A stretch of 64,000 bases of DNA, taken from contig CP136064.1 in assembly GCA_032622095.1 (NCBI GenBank), positions 195,393,948-195,457,947 of the forward strand, written 5' to 3'. This stretch comes from Siphonodentalium dalli (taxonomy: Eukaryota > Mollusca > Scaphopoda > Gadilida > Siphonodentaliidae). The notes beneath the pieces are model-generated. The model was given only the letters and a program-made list of their open reading frames with translations. It did no database searches and was not told the origin of the DNA. Positions 12,093 to 22,831 of this stretch are shown here, piece by piece (position 1 is the first letter of the stretch; every line of letters begins with the position of its first letter). The position numbers and the translations under genes are program-made.

Positions 12093-12809
12093 ATAATGAT
12101 GCAGTGTGTTTTTTTTTTTGCAAATATTTCCTGTCAAACTCGATCGACCCACCTCAAAAAAGTTTTTTTTTTTTTAAATGACTTATTTTAAAACAATTAG
12201 AACACATCTCTCATGTTGTGAATTTGTAAGCGTGAACATGTGTTGTTATAGTACTATAGCATACATTAGTTATAGAGGATAATGATTTTCCCTTCAAATT
12301 TATAGTTTGAAATTGAGATTTTTTCAAAATTAATGAATTTAACATTCTTACAGCTGTTACACTTTACTGGTATGCATGTCACATTGTGTGAATTACTAGT
12401 CCGTGCATGACACAATGTGTAATTCATGTGTATAGAGAGGAACTTTTCTTTGTCTTGTCAAAATGGTGCACTGAAAATAAATAAAAAAATCAAATCCCCA
12501 CGCACTCTAATTTTCCAAGAAAATCTGATAATCTAGATATTTATTTTATGGTGTAATAACAACAATTTAATAACTTGGAGCTAAAGTTTCAATTTTGGAA
12601 TTTGGTGGTTCTTTTCTCCATTTTACTCACAAATACATACTAACATGTTAAATTATGATGCTGAATTTCAGTACTATGTTATATCCTTCGTATATTACCA
12701 GGCTGAATTATATTCAATTGAAATCTGTATGAGCTCTATGTATATTATGTTTTACAGTTTATATGTGACTTCATATTCACTGATGATTACAAATTAATAA
12801 ACATGTATA

Positions 12810-13110
12810 GGAACTAAACACCTGGTTGTGTTTATAAAGTGGGACAAGCCATATACACCTGGGTCCGTTTATTTAATAAACATATTGAGGTGTTTACTTT
12901 GTAAACACCGTGTTTACTCTACCTAAACACCTCGTTTATTATCTAAACATGTGATGTGTTTATTTATCTAAACACATCCATATGTATAGCTTACCTAAAC
13001 ACCTCGTTTATGTTATAAACACATTGTTTAGCATGCACACATGACAATGTGTTTATAAAGTGGGACAAAAAAAGAGTTTAGCTTTCTGTGTAGAAGTTAA
13101 ACACTTGTTT
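12810..13110. repeat. Right subterminal repeats of the THAP transposon
   Basis: Repeated CCTAAACACC, TCTAAACACAT and GTGTTTATAAAG words lie just inside the right terminus and are complementary to those near the left end. The phrase GTGTTTATAAAGTGGGACAA occurs twice (about 12828 and 13049). Confidence 0.6.
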
Positions 13111-13839
13111 TTTTCAGTGTATGGTAATTGCGTCTCATAGCGAATAAGGAATTTATTGGTTGCAAAGTCATATTCAGTAATTGTGTAAGGCACTCTGGGG
13201 CAAATTTTTACATTATTCCACATTTGGAGCCAATGTAATTGTATGCCCCACATACATCGCACAGTTATGCATATTTCTTGTTGAAATATGACTAGAATCC
13301 TAATGGCGATTTTTGATAAACTTTTTATACCGCATTATGTAACTCGATTTTTTTTAGGATTCGGAAGGGACTGGGTCCCAAATGGTATATTGCATTGCCC
13401 AATGATCAGATAACATGAAAAATACAAAACAATGTCATTTCCAAACAGCAGATACCTAGAAGATAGTAGTAAACATTAGTCAAATATTCCATTTCCAGTG
13501 GCCATTTTTGGCAACCATCTAGGACGGATAGTTGTAATTTTGCCCCAAAATATGGCATTATTAGTTTCACAAACATATTACGTTTGTAGACATTTGGGCC
13601 AACTGATTCTCTCTATAATTTGCATCAACTGACTTAGTGCCTCGTCCGAAAAACGGCGGCGATATTTGGCGCCATCTTGCCTGGTGACTACAGCGCCAGT
13701 TTGTTTACGTGAATATTGCTTCAAAGTTGAGGGACATGATAGGTAATAAAATGAGTGGGTGAGGTTAAGTCCTGATGTGTACCCTATCAGTAACCTATCA
13801 GCTCCCGGGCTGTTAGTTTCTGAGTGTTTATCAACTCAC

Positions 13840-13997
13840 ATTATTTTGGCTCCTTGTTTCTGTCGAAGGTCAGTTTTTAGAGTGGTATATTTTCGAAATT
13901 TGGACACAGTCTGATGAATAGTCAGATTGAATTGTCCCATTCTATCTGAGCCACTAAAGTCACTGTCTTCAACTGTGATTAATACATTTCCACCACC
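13840..13997 (-). CDS. DSL/EGF gene exon 3, C2-like N-terminal region
   Basis: This 158-nt exon has acceptor ATTATCTTTTCAG (phase 0) and donor AAT|GTGAGT (phase 2). It encodes about residues 61-113, starting GGGNVLITVEDSD and ending RQKQGAK. In Delta and Jagged the segment between the MNNL core and DSL has the same pattern: a hydrophobic strand, an acidic D-x-D, then a basic stretch leading into the DSL cysteine. The phase-2 donor ends in AT and the next exon supplies the third base (ATA, Ile), followed by LDISTQVVC. The fit of phase and domain order makes it a likely real exon, though the sequence is divergent. Confidence 0.8.
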
Positions 13998-14488
13998 CTG
14001 AAAAGATAATATGGGCACATTCAGTCTATAGTAATATATCATATACATGTATGTACCCCATAACAGGTGTCGCTATTGATCCGATCTTTTTGTTAGCCCT
14101 TTCTATACTAAATGGATTATCCGGGCCCACGCAGTGATAATGGTAACATGGAAGGTCTATTATTCATCTGGGTGGATGTTAAGGATATATGAGCAGACAA
14201 TGGAAAATAGAAAATGAAAGATTCCTATTGATTATTGGGAAATATTCAGATAAGTTCAACCAAATGACGTTTGTTGAACTTATTATCTGAATATTTCGTA
14301 ATTGATAACTACTCGTGTTTTGTATACATGTGCATATCTGTCAACGGGCGCTATATATAACATGCCGTTGGACAGAATCGTATAGCAAGCTGTTTCAATA
14401 TGGGATTGATTGAAAGCATGAGTGAAAATGTGCCTATATTATACTTTTACAAGCGGACAAGGATATGTTACTTGTTAAAAAAACTAAC

Positions 14489-14597
14489 CTCCCAATGTGT
14501 GAAATGTGTCACCACTGGATTAGGTATGTCGACTATTTTATCGCTAAAATTGATGTCGTTTTTGTTGTCTTTTGATGTCGACTGTACACATTCGGAC
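14489..14597 (-). CDS. DSL/EGF gene exon 2, MNNL-like segment
   Basis: This 109-nt exon has acceptor TTTTCCAG (14598) in phase 2 and donor GAG|GTTAGT in phase 0. It encodes about residues 24-60: SECVQSTSKDNKND, then SDKIVDIPNPVVTHFTHWE. The NP-x-x-F-x-x-W block immediately before GGGNVL is the conserved end of the MNNL-type domain (compare the phenylalanine-tryptophan block in Jagged). Only one cysteine is present, so the usual MNNL disulfides are missing. An alternative acceptor 13 bp downstream (GTACAG) is possible but would not keep the phase with exon 1. Confidence 0.75.
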
Positions 14598-15109
14598 CTG
14601 GAAAATGGAAATTTCAAAGTTCGGCGGCCATTTTGTCTAAAATACGTCAAATAGAAATCAACATGGTTTAACTAATAATCAATAATAATAAATAATCAAT
14701 ATTCTAACTTCATAGAAGTCAAATGAAAAATAATAGATGTCGAATAACAGTCAATAATTCAACTCAAACTTATGAGAGGAATTTTAAAATATAGGTAGAA
14801 TTACAACAAAACAGAAGTTAATTTAAAATCAATCTACGTATTGTCCAAATCAACAGACTTGCCAACAGACACTGCCAATGGGGATTAACTCTATCTTGAA
14901 CATTTTGATCAATAGACAATTGCGATGTTTAATATTTGTTGCACACAAAATAATAGAGGTCGCTAGATTTATGTATTGGGAGAGTATACAGGCCAATGTG
15001 AACGTTCGAGTTTTGATTCGATGTGAAATCGCGCAAAAGGTTGGATTCGATTCGAAATACTCGCGAAGATTCGATAACGTTTCGAAACTTCCCGAATCAC
15101 GAAACTTAC

Positions 15110-15180
15110 CTTAAAACAATGACATCGTTTAACAGAACGGAGATAACCGCATATGTATCAATTATTAGTGTAAACTTCAT
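15110..15180 (-). CDS. DSL/EGF gene exon 1, putative signal peptide
   Basis: ATG at 15180 opens MKFTLII, then AVISVLLNDVIVL, a hydrophobic N-terminus of 23 residues. It is followed by a strong donor TTTTAAG|GTAAGT in phase 2, exactly the phase needed by exon 2. The joined codon is AGG (Arg). The hydrophobic run contains two Asp and one Asn, so signal-peptide prediction is not certain. A short upstream ATG (ATGAGTCCAAGATGA) lies 13 nt before the start in another frame. No promoter was recognised upstream. If this exon is wrong, the true first exon lies further right. Confidence 0.55.
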
Positions 15181-15333
15181 CTTGGACTCATCGAGACTTG
15201 ACCTTAAAGTTTGGTAAGGGTTTACATTTCCACACAGATGTGTCACCAGCCGATTGTCGTTACTTTGTGACTTTTCAAAAAAGAATTGGTTGCGGTTCGT
15301 AATAATTTCGTAACATCACGAAACATAATAGCG

Positions 15334-15421
15334 AGTTTGCGATTTCAAACCGGTACGGGTACGGGTACGCGTACGGGTACGGGTAGCTACCCGTACCGGT
15401 ACACGTTTTGTAATCGCAAAC
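15334..15421. repeat. Left-end palindrome of element F
   Basis: AGTTTGCGATT and its complement AATCGCAAACT bracket repeated ACGGGT and ACCCGT words that meet at GGGTAGCTACCC. The roughly 88-bp region can fold into one long hairpin. Confidence 0.7.
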
Positions 15422-15489
15422 TGTTTTACGGGTAGAATTCATCACATCGACTGGTAATGTATGGTGAGCCAACTGCAACAAAAAATATA

Positions 15490-16276
15490 TTGTAATATAG
15501 ACAGATTGTTATTCGCATTCGCTTTATTGGCCGATGTTATACTTACCGTTATGGATTGTTGGAAATTTGTATTTAGATTAGATGGGCCTCAGGATAATCA
15601 GTTGTTTTCACCATGGCAGTTGGAAGGGGTTGGTGCTTTTCTTTCACTCATCTTGATAACATGTTCAACAATTGGATTCTACAAGTCATGGACCGATCGA
15701 GTGTTGACTATAAATCGGATGGAATTTTCAGACGTAGAAAATATATTATGATAGCTCAAATATACAATTACGTTAAATTTTCCAACCAATAATCGGTATA
15801 AAATGTATTGTTTTAGACCCAGGGTCTAATAATGTCGTGCATGTACTTTCAGTCAGATATAAGACCGAATTTGTCCTTTATTTTAGTTATGGAATATTTA
15901 GTCATATTAAGTAATCTTTGGTTTGGAATCTCTCAACAGATCGAAGGGTCGGGACAAGGGAATATATATCCAAAGAATTGGGATTTTTGTCGGGATCTAA
16001 ACCCGGTGGTAGGTTTGAAAAATTAAACTTGGTAGCATAAAATGTGTTAAAATGTAGTCTGTTTATTTTAATGTATTGAATAAAGAGCGTTTGCTTCACT
16101 TATGTGCGAAACACCGAAAACAGCTGAAACTCGTTCTGATTATGCTTAGATTTTGTAGAGTATGTATAGGTATTTCGTGTCTTTTAGCGACCTATATTAT
16201 CCCCGCTACAATATACACAAGTATTGTGGTTCAAATGCGTCATGTCCGTTCAGATGGTAAATATATATTAAAATGA
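15490..16276 (+). other. Membrane-protein-like ORF cluster in element F
   Basis: Three plus-strand ORFs in different frames carry hydrophobic segments. The stretch 15500-15751 has two (FALLADVILTVMDCW, then GVGAFLSLILITC) with YKSWTDR after the second. The stretch 15850-16020 has one (FILVMEYLVILSNLWF), and 16130-16276 has one (CIGISCLLATYIIPATIY). Possible acceptors precede the first (TGTAATATAG) and second (GTACTTTCAG). They could be decayed exons of a multi-pass protein; the first faintly recalls XK-related proteins, but I do not recognise the family. Their position inside a TIR element suggests cargo or chance. Confidence 0.25.
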
Positions 16277-17589
16277 GAAATCAGTCCCCACCTATATACG
16301 ATAAAGTAACTAAACGGCTGTATTCAAATGTACAATGCATAGATAAATCCACGATATATCGATTCCCTTGTACCAAGGATTGACACAAGGACGTGACGAC
16401 AGGGTGTCTCGCCCCCCAACTTTGGTCAAATGTTCAACTGTTGGAAATGTGATATACCTGAAACAACATTTGTTGGAAATTTCACACCAACAATAGGTTG
16501 AAATTGTTCTTGTAGATTGATTTCCAAAAATGTATTACTGGAGAATATGTAGTTTTTAGACCAACATTTGCATATTTTCCTAGTATTAGTAAACAAATTG
16601 GACTGAAATGGCTATCAGAAACTGTTGGAAATTTTCCAACTTTTGGGGGTGTCAGGTCTCAAAATTTACAACAATTGGAAAGCTTGATGCCAGTCTGTAT
16701 GCTAGGATTTAGTATTTTTCATGTTCAGATTTCTAAAATTTCTCACACCGGGCCGAACCATGTTCGATCCGGTGTGTCCCGGTCCCTCCCCAGTGGCCAG
16801 TCAGAAACAGATAATTAATTTAAGAAAGTACAAATCTGGATGAATTTGCATGGCGTTAGACCACTAGATATTAGGATATTAGGATTTTTCAGGCTCAGAT
16901 CTGCACATTTTCTTGTACTGCATGGTCGACCCAGTGGATTATGCCCCCCACCCCCGACTAGTGACAAAAGACTACTGATTTATTTAGAATATGCTACCAT
17001 CCAGGCGGTTGTGATGGACCAGTTGGGGAAAATCAAAGCCCAACCGGGGGGAGGGGGTGCAAATGGAATTACGCGCAAACTTGTGAATTTAATATGGTTC
17101 AAGTGGTGTAGTTAGAAATTCGAAGATGGACACCCCACTTACGCGGAGACCATATATAGTCACGTCCCTGCAATGGTCGAGACTGTATCCATCGCACTAT
17201 ATACTCACTCTATTAACGACAACCTGTCATTAATGCGTGAAAAAAGTTGTCAGTGAAATGATCGGCCTTCCGTATTTATCTAAGTGCTAGAAGCCGCCTC
17301 GAGAATTTGAACATAAAACCTGGCTTAAAATGACAACTTTATCAATGATGTTTGCTCATGACATCTTGCAATAAATATGTTAACGCATAGCTGACTGGAA
17401 TTTCATGTAATTCATGAACCTTTGAGTGAGAAAATCGTAGTGAAAGGTTACCGGTCAACATGACACATCTACCCGTTCCAAATCGCTATCGCTTTATGAG
17501 CTGCATTGAAAGTACCCAATAGACGGTGACGACGTTCACCGATTTACCCGTATCCGTTCCCGTCGGACGGGTATAGCAAACTCGCTAAT

Positions 17590-18600
17590 GTAAATGACAT
17601 GCACATAAATGTTACTGACACTCATAGTTGGAATGATTATTCAAAGGGAATATATTCCAATAATTACCTACATAGCTGGAAATTGAATTACTTCACTTTG
17701 CACAGGAACGTCACGTGGAACACATTGTATTACCCCCTGGCATCACAGTATGGTGCGGCATGCTGAACATTCCAGTTATACCCGAAAATGTTTTCCGCTA
17801 TAGCTTTCACAGTATACCAATAATTTTTCTTCTAGTCCGATCTCATTTAGCCAAAATATGACTTTGTAGGGCAATGATGAATTGATAAAATACGCATTCG
17901 CCGGCGACGATAACAATTTTTTAATGTCGCTGAACTTTCGATTATGGGGGAAATACTATGGTTCAATCCGAGGTTCAATTCGATTCGAAAAAAATCTTGA
18001 TTCGCAGGAGCCTATGGGAGCGAACTCAATCGTGGAAATCACCATATTAATCAATCGCGGGAAGGTGAAAATGATTTAATTATTATAGATAGATTACAGG
18101 TCCGCCCAGTAGCCAGAGTACCCGTCCTGGATTTTGGTCGCCTAGGGTACCCGCCGAGGAGGGCCCAGTGATCGTTCTGGTTTTGGGTGGCCCAAGTGCC
18201 ATCCGAGGAGGGCATATAGTTAATAGTGCGTTATCGTTCCTGAGTGACAAATGCCCACATATATGGATGTATCCGTGTTGTGGACTCACTGGACTTTATG
18301 TTGATTTTCGTTGTAACATGTGAGTTTCGATTTTTCAACTGACAATCTGTTGAATCAAAAAGACTATTAGTTTTGGACGTTTCGTAGTATAGTACAAAAC
18401 TTTTGTCTGAGCATAACCTAATAGTACAACTGAACCGTTGGTCAACCCTCCTTATATAGAAATAACAAAAAACTAATTGTTGGTGCAGGCCCGTCGCTGC
18501 TTGTCGCGCATATAGACTAACGTTCACAACGTTCGAAACGTTCACAGCAAATACACAAGTTTTCTCGCTCAGTTGAGAACAACTATAGCCAGGCTGCAAC
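17590..18600. other. Stretch without recognisable gene
   Basis: The only structure seen is a direct repeat at about 18105-18215, two units of roughly 60 bp sharing a GTCCTGGATTTTGG or GTTCTGGTTTTGGG block and a GAGGAGGGC end. A minus-strand 123-codon ORF at 18602-18231 has no domain I can recognise. Confidence 0.5.
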
Positions 18601-18609
18601 AACCAGAGA

Positions 18610-20548
18610 TAAAAAAAGATGCTTAAGATAAAATAAGATAAGATACGATTTAATGGTCTTTAAGACACACATTTGTGTAGGACAACCTACATGTATAGAT
18701 AACAAAACAGGAATACATGGTATATATGTGATATACATGTGACAATTGACAGATTAACACAGATTGTAAAGATATAGAAATTATAATATCAAATTATTTG
18801 AGTTATTACTGGACATTGGTCATCTACGGAAGGATGTGTTGTACCATGTGGTACATCACCACCACCGTAGCTGCATGACCAATGCCCAGCATGAGTATGG
18901 CGTTTATATAGGGTATGAACCTGTAAAGGAGTTGTCCGGCACTAACAGGTGACCAAAATCCATCGGGGATAGCATAAGAAAACAGTCCTAAGACCATTTA
19001 TTTCCGTTATGTCCCCAATGGATTCAGGCCACATGAGAGACCGGAACATATCGTACGCTTCATACCATCACGAACTACTGGTTTTAAAATATATTATGTT
19101 ATAGTTAACCAATGAGATGTAAACGGTCAGTTGGTGACAGTGAGCTGAACGGCACATATTTTCCACTAGAGTTAAAAAACACTGGAGAGATATATCGATT
19201 AAAATAGGTGAGAGGGTGTCTTTGACTACTGTGTAGATCCAGTGGCTATGTGGTGATGATAAGGCTAGCACCAACTTATCGCAGTGTACCATGGACTGTA
19301 AGGTGATGTTATTCCCTTCGACCTGGATGACACCGTTCGATCACGTACTACGACACCACAGTCAAAGGCTACCCTCACCCTAGACATTAAATAAAAGTTA
19401 TATACAAAGCAAACTCTCCTAAGTGCATCACGAAACTACACAATCGCCTACTTTGTTAATACTACTTATAGATAGAACTTTCAGAATTTTTATATCTATT
19501 AAAATACTCTGATTGAATAGCCTTGGTCCATACTGTGTTGTTACCTTTGGGATCAATTTGGTTAGAAAAATCATTCCAGAGTACTATTCCTGTATAACAG
19601 AAACTGTCCGAGCCAAAAGGACCTACATGAGGGATTGTGATTTTTTGTTTCCCTGATCTTAATTCATAGCTACAGTAAGAGCTAACTCTGGTAATGTGTT
19701 CAGAGAGATATTTTGGAGCCTTTGAGTCCACAATCTTCTTCATTAGCAACAGATTTCTTTGGTTAACCCGCTGTTCAACAGTTAACATATTCATTTTAGA
19801 TGTTCCTTGTACCCCACAGTTGCTCGGTTATGCAGCCCAAGACAAAATCTGAGATTTCTGCAATTTCCCTTTGGTTGTTGTTGTTAGTGCACTATACCAT
19901 GAGCAACAATCATAATCAAAGTAGCACTGAATCAAAGCAAGAACTAGTAATCTTTTTGTGAAGCTTGTTAAAAATTCAGCTTTTCTATAGAGGAACTTTA
20001 TTCTTGAGCATGATTTAGATAAGACTGTTTGAGTTGAGGCTTCTCTACTTAGATGTTGGTCCAAAACAACTCCCAGATAAGTAACGGTGTTAGAGGGGCT
20101 GATTCTAGTCTGATTACAATTTATGTTAAGCTGATTGCAGGATCGAATTCTTGGTTTGGACCCAAACAGAATAGATTCGGTCTTACCTAAATGTAGGGAA
20201 AGCTATTGCCTATAAGCCATTCACTAAGAGAGGAAAGCTGTGCACTCAAAGACTGCTCTATCCTCTGAACACATTTCCGAAATACAAGCAATGCAGAGTC
20301 ATCTGCATACAATAGCAGCCTACACTTTACTGCAATACCGGTGCATCATTGACATAGAGTAAAAATAATAATGGCCCAAGAAATAACCCTGGGGAACGCC
20401 GCAATTAATAAAATTTGTGTCTGAGAAAGAGCCATTCATGTCAGTAATTTGTGTCCGATTAATTAGATAAAGCTTTGAACCAATTAAGAGCATTACTATC
20501 AAAGCCCATGGCGTGCAATTTGTCTAAAAGTATATGCTTAAAAATTCA
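18610..20548 (-). mobile_element. Degraded non-LTR retrotransposon (CR1/L2-like LINE)
   Basis: On the minus strand it contains reverse-transcriptase palm and thumb segments, then a 3' region ending at about 18655-18610 in a microsatellite-like tail (CTTATCTTATTTTATC). It is 5' truncated near 20548 and interrupted by stops and frameshifts. The domain order fits CR1/L2/Daphne-type LINEs. The boundary of the 3' UTR is inferred from the tail only. Confidence 0.75.
19462..20548 (-). pseudogene. LINE reverse transcriptase remnant
   Basis: Reading right to left there is DKLHAMGFDSNALNWF (about 20530), then NCGVPQG (about 20400), the YADDSALLVF catalytic box (YADD codons at 20298-20309), the post-palm LDQHLS-like segment (about 20064), and the C-terminal block LTVEQRVNQRNLLLMKK (about 19790) with VLWNDFSNQID. 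Each is diagnostic for CR1-type reverse transcriptases. The frame changes at least three times and the endonuclease is missing. Confidence 0.88.
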
Positions 20549-22476
20549 CTATGGAAATCTACGGTTCGGCGGTTCGGCGGTTCGGTTGCCGACACTGCTT
20601 GTGTTTACATGCATGATGCATATCAACATGTTATAAATTTCATCACAAATTTCAATGAAATATGAAATTTAATAAAACTGTAGATGTGACGCGGTGGTCA
20701 GAGAAAGACAGAATGACTAACAATACACAATAACTTGACCTCATCAATTCATAACTCATGCGCCCCGCATGCTCGACTCGCTTGACCCGCCTACGCTCAG
20801 ACTGAGTGCATATTCAATTTTAACCAACTTACTACAGCTACTTTTCAGTTAACCCCCTTCCGCTTTTGTTATTCGTTCAAGGCAACGATTTTCGGCTATA
20901 TATACGATGTAACGAAGAAAAACTGAAATTCATTTGCGTCATCTGCTAAAGGCGGGTGATTAGCGTTAATGTGCGTAAACCATGGCCATGTTTACTGAGT
21001 GAGTTAACTTTAGCTGGTCTGATTTCGCTAGGTGCACGTATCAAATTTTAATGTCGGACTGTCAACAAACGGCACAATCGAATTTCATATACATTCAGTG
21101 GTCAATGATCAGCTGCTGAAAGGCGTGTTTTCTGTACAATTATCTATTTGCAGAGACGATTTCGCTGATGTTCTTCGTCGTAGAAAATCACAATCTAAAA
21201 CATGAATCATATGTGGTGTTGTTACGTAATCGTCAATGCTACCAGTCGATTCTTAAAACCAGGGGGGAATTTCATATATTACAAGATTTCATAGCGTCCC
21301 AGAGGCAGATATATCATATCATATCACACATGTCTTGGATAGCACACATTTCACCGAGGTTTCAGTAATAGCCGTTGCTACATTGTCAGACAACAATAAC
21401 CTGTCATGTGTTCGCCAATTACAGATGATCTGACAGATAAGACAAGATAATTATTTTGTTTACTTGTTATACGTGGGCGAACGGTGAGAAAGTTTCAGAT
21501 GCAAATACACACGACGGAAATATCTATGACAAGAAGGGTCATTGATAGCTGTGTTATTTTTCGACCGATACGATTTGCAAAAGGGTAGCACAACATTCCG
21601 TACAAAATGGTTTGACTCCCAGAAAATCTAGAATGCGCTCAAAGAGGCAATATATCGAATTGTGACAGCACAACGGTTTGTGCCAATTGGAAGCCCATTA
21701 TCTCATGAATGTCAAATCGGAAAACGGCGTTTGTTTTAACATTCGAGGATTTAGTGATTGATTTTGAACTCGAAACTAGGTTTCACTTGTGAGTTTATCG
21801 AAATGGGCTATTTGTTTTCACCAAATCCAGGTTGCTTGAATTACAAATTCAGAGCGCAGGAGCTTGGCTCGAATGAGACAATAAATATCAGGGATATTGG
21901 GCAAGTGAGTTTTTTTTTGCCAAAGATATGTGAAAGCTAATTTGTAGTTCACGTTTGTATGATTATTTTTCCATTAAAATTGTGGTTGTTTGTCTGAATA
22001 AGCAGTGCTCTTACTTATATTATGTCAACCTGGAATTGAGGGCCAAAAGTGTTGGCACACACACGTGTATGGAAGGGGTATCGAGGGCGATGGCCGTGAA
22101 GATACACGTATAAATTGAACTTCCTTTCATTTAAAATGCCCGAACAATTGCGATTTACAAGTTGCTGATACGATTAATTCCGCGATAACCGACAAACAGA
22201 AGCCATTTTCGGAAGATGGTACCCAAAGAGGCCTCAATCATAGCATCGCGAAGATCCGTAAGTAGCATATCTGTTACTGTACCTTCAGGTGGGGTTATGC
22301 CTCCCCTATTGGTGTGTGACTCCTCAGTGAATATATCATGCCCCTTCCCTATATATTTGTTAGTGATTATATCACTTAAACTCCTCCTTTTTGTGTTACT
22401 TTTTACTCATAGTCTTTATTTAATGATTTCTTTTAATAAAATAAAGACCTATCTTCCTTTTCTGTGCATAATATTG
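20549..22476. other. Stretch without recognisable gene
   Basis: Only a short tandem of GCGGTTCG-type octamers (about 20560-20590) stands out, and the AT content is high. A plus-strand 134-codon ORF at 22216 has one hydrophobic stretch (YLLVIISLKLLLFVLLF) but no recognisable domain, and is probably chance. Confidence 0.5.
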
Positions 22477-22489
22477 GAACCTTCTGGAA
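22477..22489. promoter_or_regulatory. Heat-shock-element motif 1
   Basis: GAACCTTCTGGAA is a perfect three-unit nGAAnnTTCnnGAAn array, the HSF trimer binding consensus. Degenerate extra units follow at 22509-22520 (TTCTCGAA) and 22550-22570 (TCGAA, TTCGAAGCTTTC). No linked gene is recognised. Confidence 0.4.
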
Positions 22490-22818
22490 ACGCATGTATA
22501 ACTTCAATGTTCTCGAATTTTTTAAACCCACCCATGGAACCTTCGATATCTCGAATGTTTTCGAAGCTTTCAAACCACACTCTAGTTTACAGCTTTCCCT
22601 CTAGAAATTTGGTACCTTAACGTTGTTAACCCTCTTTGAACATTTAACACCTAAATTCATTTCAAAATCGATCAGTTACAAACTGCAATATCACTCCATA
22701 GCAAACTTCAAGTCATTAAGGCCAGGCACAAAATGCTCTTGGAGGTTCGCCCGCTTCTCTGTGAATAGAAAACCAATAACACAGGTATCATCAAAATTGT
22801 TCCTCGCATACAAAGCTA

Positions 22819-22831
22819 GAATTTTCTAGAA
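22819..22831. promoter_or_regulatory. Heat-shock-element motif 2
   Basis: GAATTTTCTAGAA is a second perfect GAAnnTTCnnGAA array, 330 bp from the first. Whether it is functional is unknown. Confidence 0.4.

Larger units (their letters stand above)
10154..13119 (+). mobile_element. 2.97-kb THAP-domain DNA transposon, defective
   Basis: The ends are CACTGAAAAAACA at 10154 and its complement TGTTTTTTTCAGTG ending at 13119, flanked on both sides by TA (10152-10153 and 13120-13121), consistent with a TA target duplication. Inside lie a THAP domain split by an intron and a helix-turn-helix-like transposase segment, all plus-strand and all broken. The DDE catalytic region was not found, so this looks like an internally deleted copy. 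ISL2EU-type elements combine THAP domains with 2-bp target duplications and are the closest class I can suggest; P-like elements are an alternative. Confidence 0.75.
8143..13839 (-). other. Intron 3 of the DSL/EGF gene
   Basis: A phase-2 intron of about 5.7 kb runs from donor AAT|GTGAGT at 13840/13839 to acceptor TTTCAG at 8143. It has been invaded by a gypsy fragment and a THAP transposon. The stretches 8143-8560, 9791-10151 and 13122-13839 show no recognisable feature. Confidence 0.8.
15329..17587. mobile_element. TIR element F (about 2.26 kb)
   Basis: TAGCGAGTTTGC at 15329-15340 is matched by its exact complement GCAAACTCGCTA at 17576-17587. Just inside both ends lie GC-rich words (ACGGGTACGGG; right side ACCCGTATCCGTTCCCG). 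The left end carries a palindrome centred on TAGCTA, a layout shared with element G at 43345-45147. No target duplication was found. Confidence 0.5.

Noticed and set aside
18231-18602. 123-codon minus-strand ORF considered as an upstream exon of the DSL/EGF gene
   Set aside because: No MNNL pattern or suitable splice phase; the exon at 15180-15110 fits better.
22216-22620. 134-codon plus-strand ORF
   Set aside because: One hydrophobic stretch but no domain, no splice or codon support, in an AT-rich non-coding context.
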